Program-made: the position numbers and the translations under genes
The notes under the pieces: generated by a model
Told to the model about the DNA's origin: nothing
What the model saw: the letters and a program-made list of their open reading frames with translations, nothing else
The model's database searches: none
Part shown: positions 19,991 through 28,873 of the stretch, one piece after another
Layout of the letters: the number at the start of each line of letters is the position of its first letter
How positions within the stretch are numbered: position 1 is the first letter of the stretch
DNA from: Mycobacterium sp. MS1601
Lineage (GTDB): Bacteria > Actinomycetota > Actinomycetes > Mycobacteriales > Mycobacteriaceae
Reading direction: 5' to 3'
NCBI RefSeq assembly: GCF_001984215.1
Contig: NZ_CP019422.1
Location: 1-64,000 of the forward strand
Length of the DNA stretch: 64,000 bases

Positions 19991-22575
19991 GATCGCTGCG
20001 TGGCCTGGCTGCGCTGCTGAGCTCGGTGGGGGTTGGTGTCGAAGCGGGCGGCCAACGCCGCGGTCGGGGCTGCAAACAGCGCCACCTTGCCGAAGCCACC
20101 GAACTCGTCGAGGAACCACGCTTCGCCCTCGCGGCCGGGGATCACCTTTCCGTAGCGGTCATCAATCGCGTCGTCGCCGTGGTCGACCAGCTGCACAGGG
20201 CTGGTGTTGTTGACGTAGTTGGCCAGCAGCTCCGGGTGGCGGTCCAGGTCGCGGTCACACCACTGCAAGGTTGCTTTGGCGATGTCAGATCGCTTGAACC
20301 CCAGGCACAGTCGCTGATCGATGAACTCGTCCTCCAGCACGGCGAAGTCTTTGATCGGCTGCTGGCTGATACCGCAGAACCCCGTCCAGGCCTTACGGCC
20401 CTGGCGGATGATCGTGTTCGCGCACTTCTGCCCGCCCGGAGAGTTGGTCCACGCTGCGCACTCCTCGACGACCAGCATGTCAGGCTGATCGGGGCGGCCG
20501 AAAAAGATCGACTGCGCCACTTCGGCGCCCAGCCCGTAGAGCGCTTGGGCGGCGCGCTGGCCCGGCGTGGTCTGCTGATGCAGGTGGGCCTGGTATTCCT
20601 CGGTGACCGTGGGCAGCTTGAGTCCGGCGAAATTCCAGATCACGCATTGGGTGGTGGCGATGTCGGGAACGGGCAGGGACTCATCAAACAGTGGCCGCAG
20701 CAGGCGTTGGGCGGCTAGGCCTTCCAACCCGATGAGCAGGTCTTCGTCGGCGTCGGTGCGCAGCGCAGTGGGCATGTCGCGGAGATATCTGATCAGCTGC
20801 GCGGTGCTGCCGATGCCGTTGGCCTCGCGTGACTCCGGGGCCAGCAGCCCCCACAGTCGCTGAGCGCCCCGGCTCAACGGCGACAATCCCAATTGCGGTA
20901 GCAAATGGTCGATGGTGCGTTCTGCGGCTTCTTTATAAGGGAAGACCCGCAGTCCATCGAGGCTGAAATTCATGCGGCTGACATCAATGACGACTTTATC
21001 GTCGAAATCGGCCAACGCTGTTTCGTGTTCGCGGGCGTCGGTGGGATCGAATAAATGCAGACCGGCGCCGAGTTTGAGCCACGAGCGGCTCAAATTCTTC
21101 GTCGCGTGCGATTTGCCGCGGCCCGGTGAGCCGCAGATCACCAGGTTCGCCGGGTTCTCGCGGGCCGGCGCGTTGAGGACATCGAGGAGAACGACGTCGC
21201 GCAGCCCGGGGCTGGTCAGGTTCATCCCCAGCGGGACGCCGGTGTTGTTGCCGAGCTTGCTCGCCAGCAGCGGGACGAATGGCGCGAACCGCTTGGTGGT
21301 GGTGGGGTTGCGGAACTCGTCGAGGGCGGCGCGGCGCTCCCCTCCCGGGGCGAACGCCCGCCACAATGTGGGCTGGCTGCCGCGCCACCGTTTCGAGCCG
21401 ATGTTCTGGCCGCGGTAGGTGCGGGCGACATCGGCCACGGCCCGGTTCACCGTGTCCGGGTCACCGGCGGCCGCGGCGATGACGATGGCGGCGTTCACAC
21501 CGCGCTCGGCGCTGCCGCGTTTGAGTTCTGAGGCCAGCTCCCGCCCGGAGGCCAGCTTGCGCAGCAGCTCGTCGGAACTCGATGCGTGGCGGCCGCGCTG
21601 GCGGTACTGGTCGCGAATGTTGACGATGACGTTCTCTGCGGTCGACACGGCCACATCCGCGCTGGTGAAGGTGATGTTGATCGTCCAGTCCAAGACGGTG
21701 GTCGGTGTCGTGAGGTCATCGAGGACCTTGAACAGTGTCGAGCGCGGCCAGGCAATTCCGTTGTCGGGGAAGCTGTCTAAGGGCAGCAGCGCTTGATAGG
21801 AGTCCGCGACACCGTCGGTGCGATCCCGGAAGGTGCGTACGAAGACGTCGGTGTCGGTGCGGGCCGCCCGCCAGCGGCGGTCGCGCAGCTGAGCTGCCCC
21901 CGGGTCGAGGTGGACCGGGGTGAACGCCGACCCCGGCAGGGTGGCGTCGGGATTGAACGGTTGTGTCGGCAGCGGCGCATCCCAGGCGCCGCGGCTGGCG
22001 ATGTAGTTCCAATGCCACCAGATCTGTTCCACCGTGGCCGGTTTGGGAAAGAACACCGCAGGCAGCGCGGCGACCATCTGGGCGGCCAGGTCCCGGTAGT
22101 AGGCGATGGAGGAGTCGGTGTCCTTGTCGCGGCCGAGTGCGGCGTCGACCATGCGCCGCCACGTGCCGCTGGGGGTGCGCCCGGCCAGTCCGTAATCCAG
22201 GGGCAGGCTCAGCCAGTAGATACGGCGGCGAGCGCGGTGCCCGGCGATGGTGGGTTCCCAGCTGCGGCAGTGCTGCACCCAGGGCCGCGCCGCCTCGGAC
22301 ACGCCCTCGGGGGCGGCCGCGCCGGGGCGCAAATCGGGGTGGCTGTACAGCATTTTGCGGACGGTGGCGCGCGGGGCCACCGGCACTGTCAGGCCACTGA
22401 TCGACGATCCGGACGGCAGCGCACGCCACAGCTCGGCGTGCTCGGCAGCCACCCGGTCCTGCCACTCTTCGGAGAGGAAGATGAACGGCTGTCCGGAGAG
22501 CAGATAGTCGGCGTAGACCCCGTGCGGGGTCAGCCGCAGGTTGCCGATCGCGCGCAGCGGGGCGGGCACAGACAT
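19987..22575 (-). CDS. VirB4-like T4SS ATPase
   Basis: The VirB4-type ATPase powers assembly and substrate transfer in conjugation. This 862-residue protein has Walker A CGSPGRGKSHATK near residue 481, a Walker B MLVVEEC near 698 and a following GISQQP stretch typical of VirB4/TraC. The N-terminal half (1-430) has low similarity to anything I recall, as is usual for actinobacterial VirB4. It lies in a tight operon between a small membrane gene (13 nt gap) and the VirB6-like gene (4-nt overlap). Confidence 0.87.
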   Translation of the reverse strand: MSVPAPLRAIGNLRLTPHGVYADYLLSGQPFIFLSEEWQDRVAAEHAELWRALPSGSSISGLTVPVAPRATVRKMLYSHPDLRPGAAAPEGVSEAARPWVQHCRSWEPTIAGHRARRRIYWLSLPLDYGLAGRTPSGTWRRMVDAALGRDKDTDSSIAYYRDLAAQMVAALPAVFFPKPATVEQIWWHWNYIASRGAWDAPLPTQPFNPDATLPGSAFTPVHLDPGAAQLRDRRWRAARTDTDVFVRTFRDRTDGVADSYQALLPLDSFPDNGIAWPRSTLFKVLDDLTTPTTVLDWTINITFTSADVAVSTAENVIVNIRDQYRQRGRHASSSDELLRKLASGRELASELKRGSAERGVNAAIVIAAAAGDPDTVNRAVADVARTYRGQNIGSKRWRGSQPTLWRAFAPGGERRAALDEFRNPTTTKRFAPFVPLLASKLGNNTGVPLGMNLTSPGLRDVVLLDVLNAPARENPANLVICGSPGRGKSHATKNLSRSWLKLGAGLHLFDPTDAREHETALADFDDKVVIDVSRMNFSLDGLRVFPYKEAAERTIDHLLPQLGLSPLSRGAQRLWGLLAPESREANGIGSTAQLIRYLRDMPTALRTDADEDLLIGLEGLAAQRLLRPLFDESLPVPDIATTQCVIWNFAGLKLPTVTEEYQAHLHQQTTPGQRAAQALYGLGAEVAQSIFFGRPDQPDMLVVEECAAWTNSPGGQKCANTIIRQGRKAWTGFCGISQQPIKDFAVLEDEFIDQRLCLGFKRSDIAKATLQWCDRDLDRHPELLANYVNNTSPVQLVDHGDDAIDDRYGKVIPGREGEAWFLDEFGGFGKVALFAAPTAALAARFDTNPHRAQQRSQATQRS

Positions 22576-22588
22576 GGCAGGACCCTTC

Positions 22589-22936
22589 TTAACGGGGAGG
22601 GCGGTGCGATGAGATGACCTGCGGGCGCAGGTTCTCCCACCACCAGTGGGCGCGGGTGCGCAGCGACGGGCGGGTCGCCGGCAGCTTCGACAGCAGCCAC
22701 ACCGCAGCCACCGTGATCACCACGCCGAGAATGAGGATGCGGAACGCACTGGCCCCGTTGGTGATGTTGGCCGTCACCAGCGAACCGGTCACCACGAAGC
22801 CCAGCACCGCGGCGATAGCGTCGGGGGCGCGCCATTTCTCCTTGAACGGCAGCGTGAATCCGTCACCGGAGTCGCCCAGATGGATGGGCAGCGAGCGTTG
22901 ATCGGAGTAGATCTTGGCCGAGGTGTCGTTGCCCAT
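22589..22936 (-). CDS. T4SS-associated small membrane protein (PrgI-like position)
   Basis: This 115-residue protein has a soluble N-terminus and two adjacent membrane helices (AIAAVLGFVVTGSLVTA and FRILILGVVITVAAVWLL). Size and position directly before virB4 resemble the PrgI/VirB3-type subunit of Gram-positive T4SSs; this is inference. ATG 22936 is chosen because it follows the upstream stop by 4 nt. Confidence 0.65.
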   Translation of the reverse strand: MGNDTSAKIYSDQRSLPIHLGDSGDGFTLPFKEKWRAPDAIAAVLGFVVTGSLVTANITNGASAFRILILGVVITVAAVWLLSKLPATRPSLRTRAHWWWENLRPQVISSHRPPR

Positions 22937-22940
22937 GCGC

Positions 22941-23231
22941 TCAGCGATCCCACACGCTGTCGACGCGGACCGGGTTGCGGATGCCGGAGTCCTCGGCTTC
23001 CTGGGTGAGCGCGGAGGCGATGCCGACCGAGAGCCCGATGAGGACCGCGAAGACGATGGCACCGATTTCGGCGGTGATGGCCGCCCCGGAGCCCTCTTTG
23101 AGCTTGCGGATGGCCGATCCGGCGCCGATGACCAGTGCGGCGAGCGCCAAGAAGCCCAGCACCGCCAGGCCGAGCTTGTTGCCGGCCTCAAAAAGGCCTG
23201 ACGCCGCGAGTAATTCGGTATTCTCCGCCAT
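22941..23231 (-). CDS. T4SS-associated small two-helix membrane protein (possible pilin-like subunit)
   Basis: This 96-residue protein begins MAENTELLAASGLF and has two hydrophobic segments (LAVLGFLALAALVIGAG and ITAEIGAIVFAVLIGLSVGIAS) separated by a short charged loop. That pattern fits VirB2-like or other small T4SS subunits, but no family motif proves it. The start has AAAGGCGAGA about 10 nt upstream. Gene order places it between the TcpC-like protein and the PrgI-position protein. Confidence 0.62.
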   Translation of the reverse strand: MAENTELLAASGLFEAGNKLGLAVLGFLALAALVIGAGSAIRKLKEGSGAAITAEIGAIVFAVLIGLSVGIASALTQEAEDSGIRNPVRVDSVWDR

Positions 23232-23257
23232 ATTCGTCTCGCCTTTCTTGAGGTGCG

Positions 23258-24172
23258 TTAGCTATGCGGTTTGGCTACCGGATCGGCTTCTGATTGACCG
23301 CCGACCTGTGGCACTAAGTCTATGGCCGCCACCATCCAGGTCCCGCCGCTATTTTCCAGCGTCAGCGGGTACACCAGATTCACTGTGGCAAATTGTGAGG
23401 TTTGGGCGACGACTGTGGCCCGCACATGCAATTGCTCTCCCGGCGCTGGCGCTTCGGGCACGCTGCGACTGGTGGCCGCTGAGGAGACCACCGCGCTTTG
23501 ATAGCCGCCGATCGGGCGCAGGGGGGCACCGGCAACCACGTAGCGATCCAGCCCGTTGGTGGCGGTGAGGTAGGTGCGGATGAATCCGGCGACCACGGCG
23601 AACACCGGGCTATCCGGGCCCAGGGCGTTGCGGTAGTCGAGCGCGAAATCCGCGCCCGGGCCGGGATCGTTGATCTGGGCCGGGAAGTCCAGGGCGCGTG
23701 GCTGACGGTTCCACAGCGACACCGGCACCTGGTAGAAGGTGCGGGTCGGTTGGGCCGAGGCGTAGGGGCGTTCGTTGACCGAGATGACCGCGGTGTAGAG
23801 CTCGGTGTCATCGAGGGTGCCCATCCGCAGCACCGGGCCCACCTGGGGCGCGGTGATCACCGCCGCCGGCGTCGAGGGCAGCGCCAGTCCCTGCTCGGGC
23901 AGGGTGATGAAGCGCGCCAAGCTGTCGCGCTGATTCGCCGTCGCAGTGCGCCAGGCCACCACGAAGTCCGAGGCGAACGCGCCGACAACGCTTTGTTGGT
24001 TGCGTTCACGCTGAGCGATCCCGATGAAGTCAGGGCGATCGGGGGCGAAGAACACCTTGCAGCCCGCGACGGCGCCGAAGACCGCGGCGGCGACCAGGGC
24101 GATGACACCGGCCCGATGGGCGCCACCGCGCCATCGGCGGAGACGCCCTTGCCAGGTTTTCGACAGTGCCAC
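23258..24172 (-). CDS. TcpC-like (VirB8-fold) conjugation protein
   Basis: This 304-residue protein has one N-terminal membrane helix (AGVIALVAAAVFGAVAG) followed by two predicted NTF2-like domains, the TcpC layout: SVVGAFASDFVVAWRTA and AVVAGFIRTYLTATNGLDRYV are the two matching helices. TcpC forms part of the envelope-spanning core of Gram-positive T4SSs. It starts at GTG 24172. Function by family and by operon context. Confidence 0.78.
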   Translation of the reverse strand: MALSKTWQGRLRRWRGGAHRAGVIALVAAAVFGAVAGCKVFFAPDRPDFIGIAQRERNQQSVVGAFASDFVVAWRTATANQRDSLARFITLPEQGLALPSTPAAVITAPQVGPVLRMGTLDDTELYTAVISVNERPYASAQPTRTFYQVPVSLWNRQPRALDFPAQINDPGPGADFALDYRNALGPDSPVFAVVAGFIRTYLTATNGLDRYVVAGAPLRPIGGYQSAVVSSAATSRSVPEAPAPGEQLHVRATVVAQTSQFATVNLVYPLTLENSGGTWMVAAIDLVPQVGGQSEADPVAKPHS

Positions 24173-24186
24173 AGTGGTCTCTTTTC

Positions 24187-25296
24187 TTAGGGCTGGTAAC
24201 CGAGAAACTTCAATGCGCTCATCGCGAACGTGTTGTCCACGGGGTCGCTGCCGTTGTCGGGCACGGTCAGATCCGGATACGGCTCAGGGTTCTGCGGTGT
24301 TTCCGACAGCGGCCCGCCACCCTCGCCGAGCAGCGATTCCACCAGCCCCGGCTGCGCCTCAGGCAGGGCAGCGGGATCGGTGGCCGGCAACGGTGAGGCA
24401 GGTGGGCGGGAGGTCTGCAAGACCACCACGTTGACCCGGGAGGCCAAGACCCGGCGCGGCAGCGCGGCGGTGACCGGGCCGTGGGCGTTCCCGGTGTCCT
24501 GAGTGAAGATGTCAGAGACCACGTTGCCGTTGAGGAAGATGTATTGCAGCCGCGTCACCACCCGATGCTGGAGCCATCGGTCCTGTCCCCCAGGTGTTTT
24601 CGCCACCCATCCTGGCGTGACCTCGACACCGGAAATCATGTAGCTCTTGCCGAAGTCGACAGTGAGGACCTTGCCTTCGAGGGCTTCATCACGTGAGCCG
24701 CGGGCGCACACCCACGCCGAATCGGTGGCGGTGTCGGTCAGCGACTGCGCTGAGGTTGACCCGGCTGCACACGGGGCGCTGGCGGTGAAGGGAATGGACT
24801 GATCCTGAGGGACGGTCGGGGCGGCGGAGGTAGGAACCGGCTGCGGCTGGGCCACGGGCGCGGCCGCAGCCGCACTGTCCTGACGGGGCGCGGCAGGTGC
24901 ATCGGTGTCGCTGAAGGTGACCAGCGCGGCGACGATGGCGCTCACCGCCACGACCAGCCCCGCCCCCAGCGCCACGGCAGTGCGTTTGGCGCCCGCGTCG
25001 GCGCGGGCCACCCCGGATTCGTCGCGCTCGGCGGTCAAGGCTGCTGCGGTGTCGAGATGCACGGGCGGCACCTCGTCAGCGATCCCGGCGCCGGACTGCA
25101 GCCGCGGATCGGTCGGAGCCTCGGCCGAATCGTCGTACTGCTCAGCTTCGGGCTCAGGCTCGGGCTCGGGTTGGGCGGCGTCGAGGTCGGCCACGCCTGG
25201 CTGCATCGTCGCGGCGGTGGGCACCGCGGCCGGGTCGGGCCCGCCCATCAGTTCATCGACCCAGCTCTCATCGGTGATGATCGGGGTATCAGCCAC
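24187..25296 (-). CDS. T4SS-operon single-pass membrane protein with discoidin-like extracellular domain
   Basis: This 369-residue protein has an acidic Pro-rich cytosolic part (1-105, with an EPEPEPEAE run), a membrane helix (TAVALGAGLVVAVSAIVAAL), a Pro/Ala linker and an extracellular domain containing SAWVCARG, LTVDFGKSYMISGVEVTPGW and RLQYIFLNG. That pattern resembles discoidin/NADase-type glycan-binding beta-sandwiches. A surface or cell-wall-binding role in conjugation is inference. GTG 25296 overlaps the upstream stop (GTGGCTGA). Confidence 0.6.
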   Translation of the reverse strand: MADTPIITDESWVDELMGGPDPAAVPTAATMQPGVADLDAAQPEPEPEPEAEQYDDSAEAPTDPRLQSGAGIADEVPPVHLDTAAALTAERDESGVARADAGAKRTAVALGAGLVVAVSAIVAALVTFSDTDAPAAPRQDSAAAAAPVAQPQPVPTSAAPTVPQDQSIPFTASAPCAAGSTSAQSLTDTATDSAWVCARGSRDEALEGKVLTVDFGKSYMISGVEVTPGWVAKTPGGQDRWLQHRVVTRLQYIFLNGNVVSDIFTQDTGNAHGPVTAALPRRVLASRVNVVVLQTSRPPASPLPATDPAALPEAQPGLVESLLGEGGGPLSETPQNPEPYPDLTVPDNGSDPVDNTFAMSALKFLGYQP

Positions 25297-25645
25297 GGTG
25301 CTCGCCCTCCACGTCGGCGTCGATCACGGTGGGCGGGGGCCGCCACGCCACCGGCGCGGGCCCCATCCACACCGGCAACAGCACCCACCCGCCGGGGGCC
25401 TGCGGCGCCCATCCCACCGGTCGTGGCGGTGCGGTGACAGCGGGGGTCACCCGCCGGGCCGGCGGCAGCGCCGGCATCAGCGGCGGGGGCGGACGCCGGC
25501 GAGCCTGCACAGCCTTGGCGACGACCACCGCCACGGCGAGTAGCACCAGAAGCGGGGCGAGTTTGATCACGAGCTGCACCACGGCGAGAACGGCGACCGC
25601 CGCGAGGGCGGCCAGGACGGCAAACAGGGCCAGAAGAATCTTCAT
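25289..25645 (-). CDS. First gene of the T4SS operon: small membrane protein with Pro-rich tail
   Basis: The 118-residue product has a long hydrophobic N-terminal half (two helices, residues 2-45), then a basic, Pro-rich tail (RRRPPPPLMPALPPARR). No known family is recognised. It opens the operon that runs through virB4 and eccA to the HTH gene, with every following gene overlapping or within about 30 nt. ATG 25645 is 6 nt downstream of TAGGTT, predicting a leaderless mRNA. Confidence 0.65.
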   Translation of the reverse strand: MKILLALFAVLAALAAVAVLAVVQLVIKLAPLLVLLAVAVVVAKAVQARRRPPPPLMPALPPARRVTPAVTAPPRPVGWAPQAPGGWVLLPVWMGPAPVAWRPPPTVIDADVEGEHRG

Positions 25646-25651
25646 GCGGGC

Positions 25652-25727
25652 AACCTAACGTCGGCATATGACATATATCGGGGGTGAAAATTCGCTGGCC
25701 GACTTTGCCAATCGGGTGCGGTAAGTT
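25652..25727. promoter_or_regulatory. Divergent leaderless promoters sharing one A/T-rich box
   Basis: Leftward: CCCCCG (25679-25684), 21 bp, TAGGTT (25652-25657), 6 nt, ATG 25645. Rightward: GAAAATTCG then CTGGCC (25695-25700), 21 bp, TAAGTT (25722-25727), 7 nt, ATG 25735. The tract at 25685-25694 serves both directions. The hexamers differ from the GTGCAC type, but the 21-bp spacing is kept on both strands. Confidence 0.55.
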
Positions 25728-25734
25728 GGAAAAT

Positions 25735-26241
25735 ATGACGGTTCCCGCCGACGGCGTTCCCCGGCTTATGCACTTCGTCGACGCCCGGCTGGCCAGGCTG
25801 CGGATGTCGAGGGAAGAAGCCAACCGGCGAGGCTTCCCGAACTTCAGCACGTTGGCCGCGGTGCGCGACCGCGATACTCAGAACACCCCCCGAGTGCGCA
25901 CGCTGCTGCGCATCGATCGCACTCTGGGCTGGCAGCCCGGCTCGGCGGCGGTCGTGCTGTTGGGCGGCTATCCGCTGAGCATCACCGCACGCGCCACCAA
26001 AAACGTGCGGCTTCAGGAGCAGGCCGCGACGCCGCTGACCGAAGACGACATCGCCGATCGGCTGCTCACCCAACTGCACGAGGAAATCGAGCGCGCGCAC
26101 GACGACCTGCGCGCGTTCGACGATCGGATCAACCGTCTCTACGCCGCACATGACCGGTTGGCCGAGGAACTGCGCGTTGACCGCAGCCTGGTCGAGGAGT
26201 TCGCCGACCGCGACGTCGCAGCCGAGAGTGTGCAGCGCTGA
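25735..26241 (+). CDS. Candidate DNA-binding regulator divergent from the T4SS operon
   Basis: This 168-residue protein has a probable helix-turn-helix N-terminus (FVDARLARLRMSREEANRRGFPNFSTLAAV, followed by VRTLLRIDRTLGWQPGSAAVVLLG) and a charged C-terminal coiled coil (about residues 100-150). The first part is like mycobacterial and actinophage XRE-like proteins that act with a conserved GWQPGS turn. It is the only gene on this strand inside the conjugation region and shares a promoter box with the T4SS operon, so an autoregulated controller of the shared promoter is a reasonable hypothesis. ATG 25735 is 7 nt after TAAGTT. Confidence 0.65.
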   Translation: MTVPADGVPRLMHFVDARLARLRMSREEANRRGFPNFSTLAAVRDRDTQNTPRVRTLLRIDRTLGWQPGSAAVVLLGGYPLSITARATKNVRLQEQAATPLTEDDIADRLLTQLHEEIERAHDDLRAFDDRINRLYAAHDRLAEELRVDRSLVEEFADRDVAAESVQR

Positions 26242-26255
26242 GGCGCCGGCGGCGC

Positions 26256-26912
26256 TCACCATCGCGGCATCCGCTCGCCATGGTCGGGCAGCGGGCGGGG
26301 CTCTACCACCGGCGGTCCGGTGATCTCGTAGGGCCCCAGAATCTCGGCGGCATCCTCGGGGCTCAATGCGGGCTCTGCTGGAGTCAGCGGCCACCACTGA
26401 TCTGAGCCGGGGATCGCCAACCAGCCCTCGGCGATGCCGTACACGCCGGCGATCACCGGGGCCGCAGCCAGTTGGACACACAGCCACGGCACCACCACCA
26501 TCTGACCGAACGTCGGTGCAGGGTCATACAGAGCCAGGATCGGCGCACCGAGTGCAACCCCCGACCACAGCAGAGCAGCGATCGGAAATGACCGTAGCGT
26601 CTGCGGAATCAGGTTCACCAGAACGGATTTGATCGCCACGCCGGCCAGCCAGCCCAACGGAACACACACCGCCAGGATCGCCACCACCACCAGCTCCACC
26701 TGAGAGGTAGGCGACTTGGCGGCGCGCAGAATCAGCGGCGGTAGCGACGTGTCGTCATGCGGATCGGGCAGGGCGGCCACGGTGCTGCGCTGACGGGCGC
26801 GGACTCGGCGGCCCAGCTGCTCGGCGCGGCGCCGCTGGATCAGCGACCACCCCTGATGGCGGGCGACCCACGCCCGCCGCACCTCATCAAACTTGTCGCT
26901 GGGATCAGCCAT
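26256..26912 (-). CDS. Conjugation-region integral membrane protein of unknown function
   Basis: This 218-residue protein has a basic N-terminus (RRRAEQLGRRVRARQR), then three to four membrane helices between about residues 70 and 170, and an acidic Pro-rich C-terminus. I know no function. It sits downstream of the coupling ATPase cluster and has its own leaderless promoter (TAGGGT, 6 nt before ATG 26912). Confidence 0.6.
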   Translation of the reverse strand: MADPSDKFDEVRRAWVARHQGWSLIQRRRAEQLGRRVRARQRSTVAALPDPHDDTSLPPLILRAAKSPTSQVELVVVAILAVCVPLGWLAGVAIKSVLVNLIPQTLRSFPIAALLWSGVALGAPILALYDPAPTFGQMVVVPWLCVQLAAAPVIAGVYGIAEGWLAIPGSDQWWPLTPAEPALSPEDAAEILGPYEITGPPVVEPRPLPDHGERMPRW

Positions 26913-26918
26913 ACTCTG

Positions 26919-26962
26919 ACCCTAAAACGCCCCAAAGGGTCGCTCGTGCACTATTTTTCCGG
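26919..26962 (-). promoter_or_regulatory. Leaderless promoter with conserved box, membrane protein gene
   Basis: Minus strand: CCGGAAAAATA then GTGCAC (26946-26951), 21 bp, TAGGGT (26919-26924), 6 nt, ATG 26912. A textbook member of the shared promoter set. Confidence 0.75.
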
Positions 26963-27075
26963 CTGCGCGCGGCTCTCCAAGCACAGCGCAGCGACTGCTG
27001 TCAGCAGTCACACCCGGCAAGCCAGGCACGGAAATGGGGCTGCCCCCGGCGCGGTGGGGCTACCTGCCAACGCCT

Positions 27076-27405
27076 TTAGCTGGCAGCCGGGTAGCCCTCG
27101 CCGCGGTCGCACATCACCGGGGTGGCCCGCGCGTCTAAGAAGCGCTGCGCGGCTTCGAGATAAACCCGGGCATGGCGCAGTTGTCGGGAGCTGGCATCGG
27201 CGGCCAGGAGCACCGTGGCGGCCTCATCGCGAGCCGAGAGGGCGTACTGGCGGCAGCGATGCGCGTCGACACCCATCACGATTGCGTGCTGAAGATCCCT
27301 GCGTGCTCGCGCCAGAGCCGTTGCCGTGGATGCGGACACGCTCAGTGACCGCAGCGAGGTCTCCTGCGAAGCAGCGGGAATCATCTGTGCACCAACGGTC
27401 GTCAT
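27076..27405 (-). CDS. Small alpha-helical hypothetical protein coupled to the coupling ATPase
   Basis: The 109-residue product is Ala/Arg-rich and predicted helical (ATALARARRDLQHAI, RQLRHARVYLEAAQRFLD). No family recognised. ATG 27405 overlaps the stop of the VirD4-like gene (ATGA), so the two are translated together; it may assist the coupling protein or relaxosome. Confidence 0.6.
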   Translation of the reverse strand: MTTVGAQMIPAASQETSLRSLSVSASTATALARARRDLQHAIVMGVDAHRCRQYALSARDEAATVLLAADASSRQLRHARVYLEAAQRFLDARATPVMCDRGEGYPAAS

Positions 27406-28817
27406 GCCGTCGCCGCCGCGTCGAGGCCGCTGAATCGCTGGCGGCCGCCGCTGCTGCTGTGGAGCCGCGCTGCCCGCAGTTCGTCGAGGTACTTCACGAA
27501 CTCGGTCCAGTCGATAAGGGTGACCATGCGCCCGGGGGTGCCGCGGATCAGCAGCCGCGCGAACGAGTCATTGGGTGGCATAAGTTCCTCAGGCTCAAGG
27601 GCATTGCCGAAGGTGCGGCTCGTCGACGTCGAATCCAGGCTGTGGTCGTAGGACAGTTGGCTGCGGGTGGTCTTGCCGCTCCAGAACGACGCCGACTCCA
27701 TCAGATCCTTCTCATGGGAGCCGTACATCAGCAGCGACGCCGGAACGACAGCGCGAATCGCTGCCCCCTGCAGCGGGCCGTAGATCGCGTCGAGCTGCTC
27801 GCCGGCCTGGGCGGCAAAACACAGCGAGACGCCCAGGCCGCGGGACTCGGCGATGTATTGCGGCAGCCGCGGCAAAGGCGTGTTGGTGATCTCGTCGAGA
27901 AACATGCCCAACCGGGAAAACTCGTCCCACTGAGCGACTTTCACGCGTTGACGGTTAATCAGCTGATCCATCAGAGTGATCGCCTGCGCGGCGACCGTGC
28001 CATCAAAGGGTGTCAGCAGATAGATGGTGGCGTTGGGGTCCTCCAGGAACTCCTCATCGAGGACTGGCAGGCCTCTGTCGCGTTCCATCGTCTGCAGCCA
28101 GGCAGTCAGGACCTTGGTCACGGTGATTTTGACCGAGTCGCGCTGCTTGGCCTCCATGCTCAACACGCTGCGCACGCGGGCCTCGAAGTAGCGGTTCGAC
28201 GACCAGATGGCCGCGGTCACCCAGGAGGCGTCAGTGCTCATCTGCGGCGAGGTGGGCCAGGGGTTGGGCAGGGTCACGTCCTCGGCAGCCTCGATCACCC
28301 AGTCGATGCCCAGCCCCAGCCCTTGCGGACTCGCGGCCAACAGTAGGCAGGTCAGCGGGGCGAACGCCAGGTCATCCCACGGGCCGGGGTCGCTGCCGCG
28401 AAAGGAACTGCCCGACAGCGCGACCGCCGAGGTGCTCAACAGCGTGCGGGCGACGGCCTTAGCATCCTCAAGTCCGGTGATCCATGCGGTGGGATCGAAC
28501 CGGTACGGACGCAGGTCAGCCGGATAGTACGGCGCAGCGATAGGCCGCAGATCCAGCAGCGCGGCAGGCCCGTAGCGCCGCGAGGCCACCATCTGCATGA
28601 GGTCGTCCTTGGAGGACGACACCACTGCTGGGCCCGGCCACAGCACCGCCGACTGCGCCAGCCACTTGCGGGTCTTGCCGGTGCCCGGCGGGGCGAACGC
28701 GCCGATATGCGGGGCTGTCTCCAGCGGCACGAGTCGGCCGCGGTCGTCGTGGACCCAGCCGGCGAACGGGGTCACCGGTGGCCGATAGCCGCCGGAGGCG
28801 GCCGGTGTCGCACTCAT
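27402..28817 (-). CDS. VirD4/TraG-type T4SS coupling ATPase
   Basis: Type IV coupling proteins bring the relaxase-DNA complex to the secretion channel. This 471-residue protein has Walker A APPGTGKTRKWL near residue 40, a VSSSKDDLM stretch shortly after, and Walker B MFLDEITNTPL near 304, followed by SLCFAAQAGEQL, as in the TraG/VirD4 family. It lacks obvious N-terminal membrane helices, so it may be anchored by a partner such as the 26256-26912 membrane protein. ATG 28817 lies 7 nt after TACTGT. Confidence 0.88.
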   Translation of the reverse strand: MSATPAASGGYRPPVTPFAGWVHDDRGRLVPLETAPHIGAFAPPGTGKTRKWLAQSAVLWPGPAVVSSSKDDLMQMVASRRYGPAALLDLRPIAAPYYPADLRPYRFDPTAWITGLEDAKAVARTLLSTSAVALSGSSFRGSDPGPWDDLAFAPLTCLLLAASPQGLGLGIDWVIEAAEDVTLPNPWPTSPQMSTDASWVTAAIWSSNRYFEARVRSVLSMEAKQRDSVKITVTKVLTAWLQTMERDRGLPVLDEEFLEDPNATIYLLTPFDGTVAAQAITLMDQLINRQRVKVAQWDEFSRLGMFLDEITNTPLPRLPQYIAESRGLGVSLCFAAQAGEQLDAIYGPLQGAAIRAVVPASLLMYGSHEKDLMESASFWSGKTTRSQLSYDHSLDSTSTSRTFGNALEPEELMPPNDSFARLLIRGTPGRMVTLIDWTEFVKYLDELRAARLHSSSGGRQRFSGLDAAATA

Positions 28818-28824
28818 AGTTGGA

Positions 28825-28867
28825 ACAGTAGGGCTGTCGCAGGGGTGCTCCGTGCACTATTTTCGGG
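28825..28867 (-). promoter_or_regulatory. Leaderless promoter with conserved box, coupling ATPase gene
   Basis: Minus strand: CCCGAAAATA then GTGCAC (28852-28857), 21 bp, TACTGT (28825-28830), 7 nt, ATG 28817. Confidence 0.75.
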
Positions 28868-28873
28868 CGCTGG

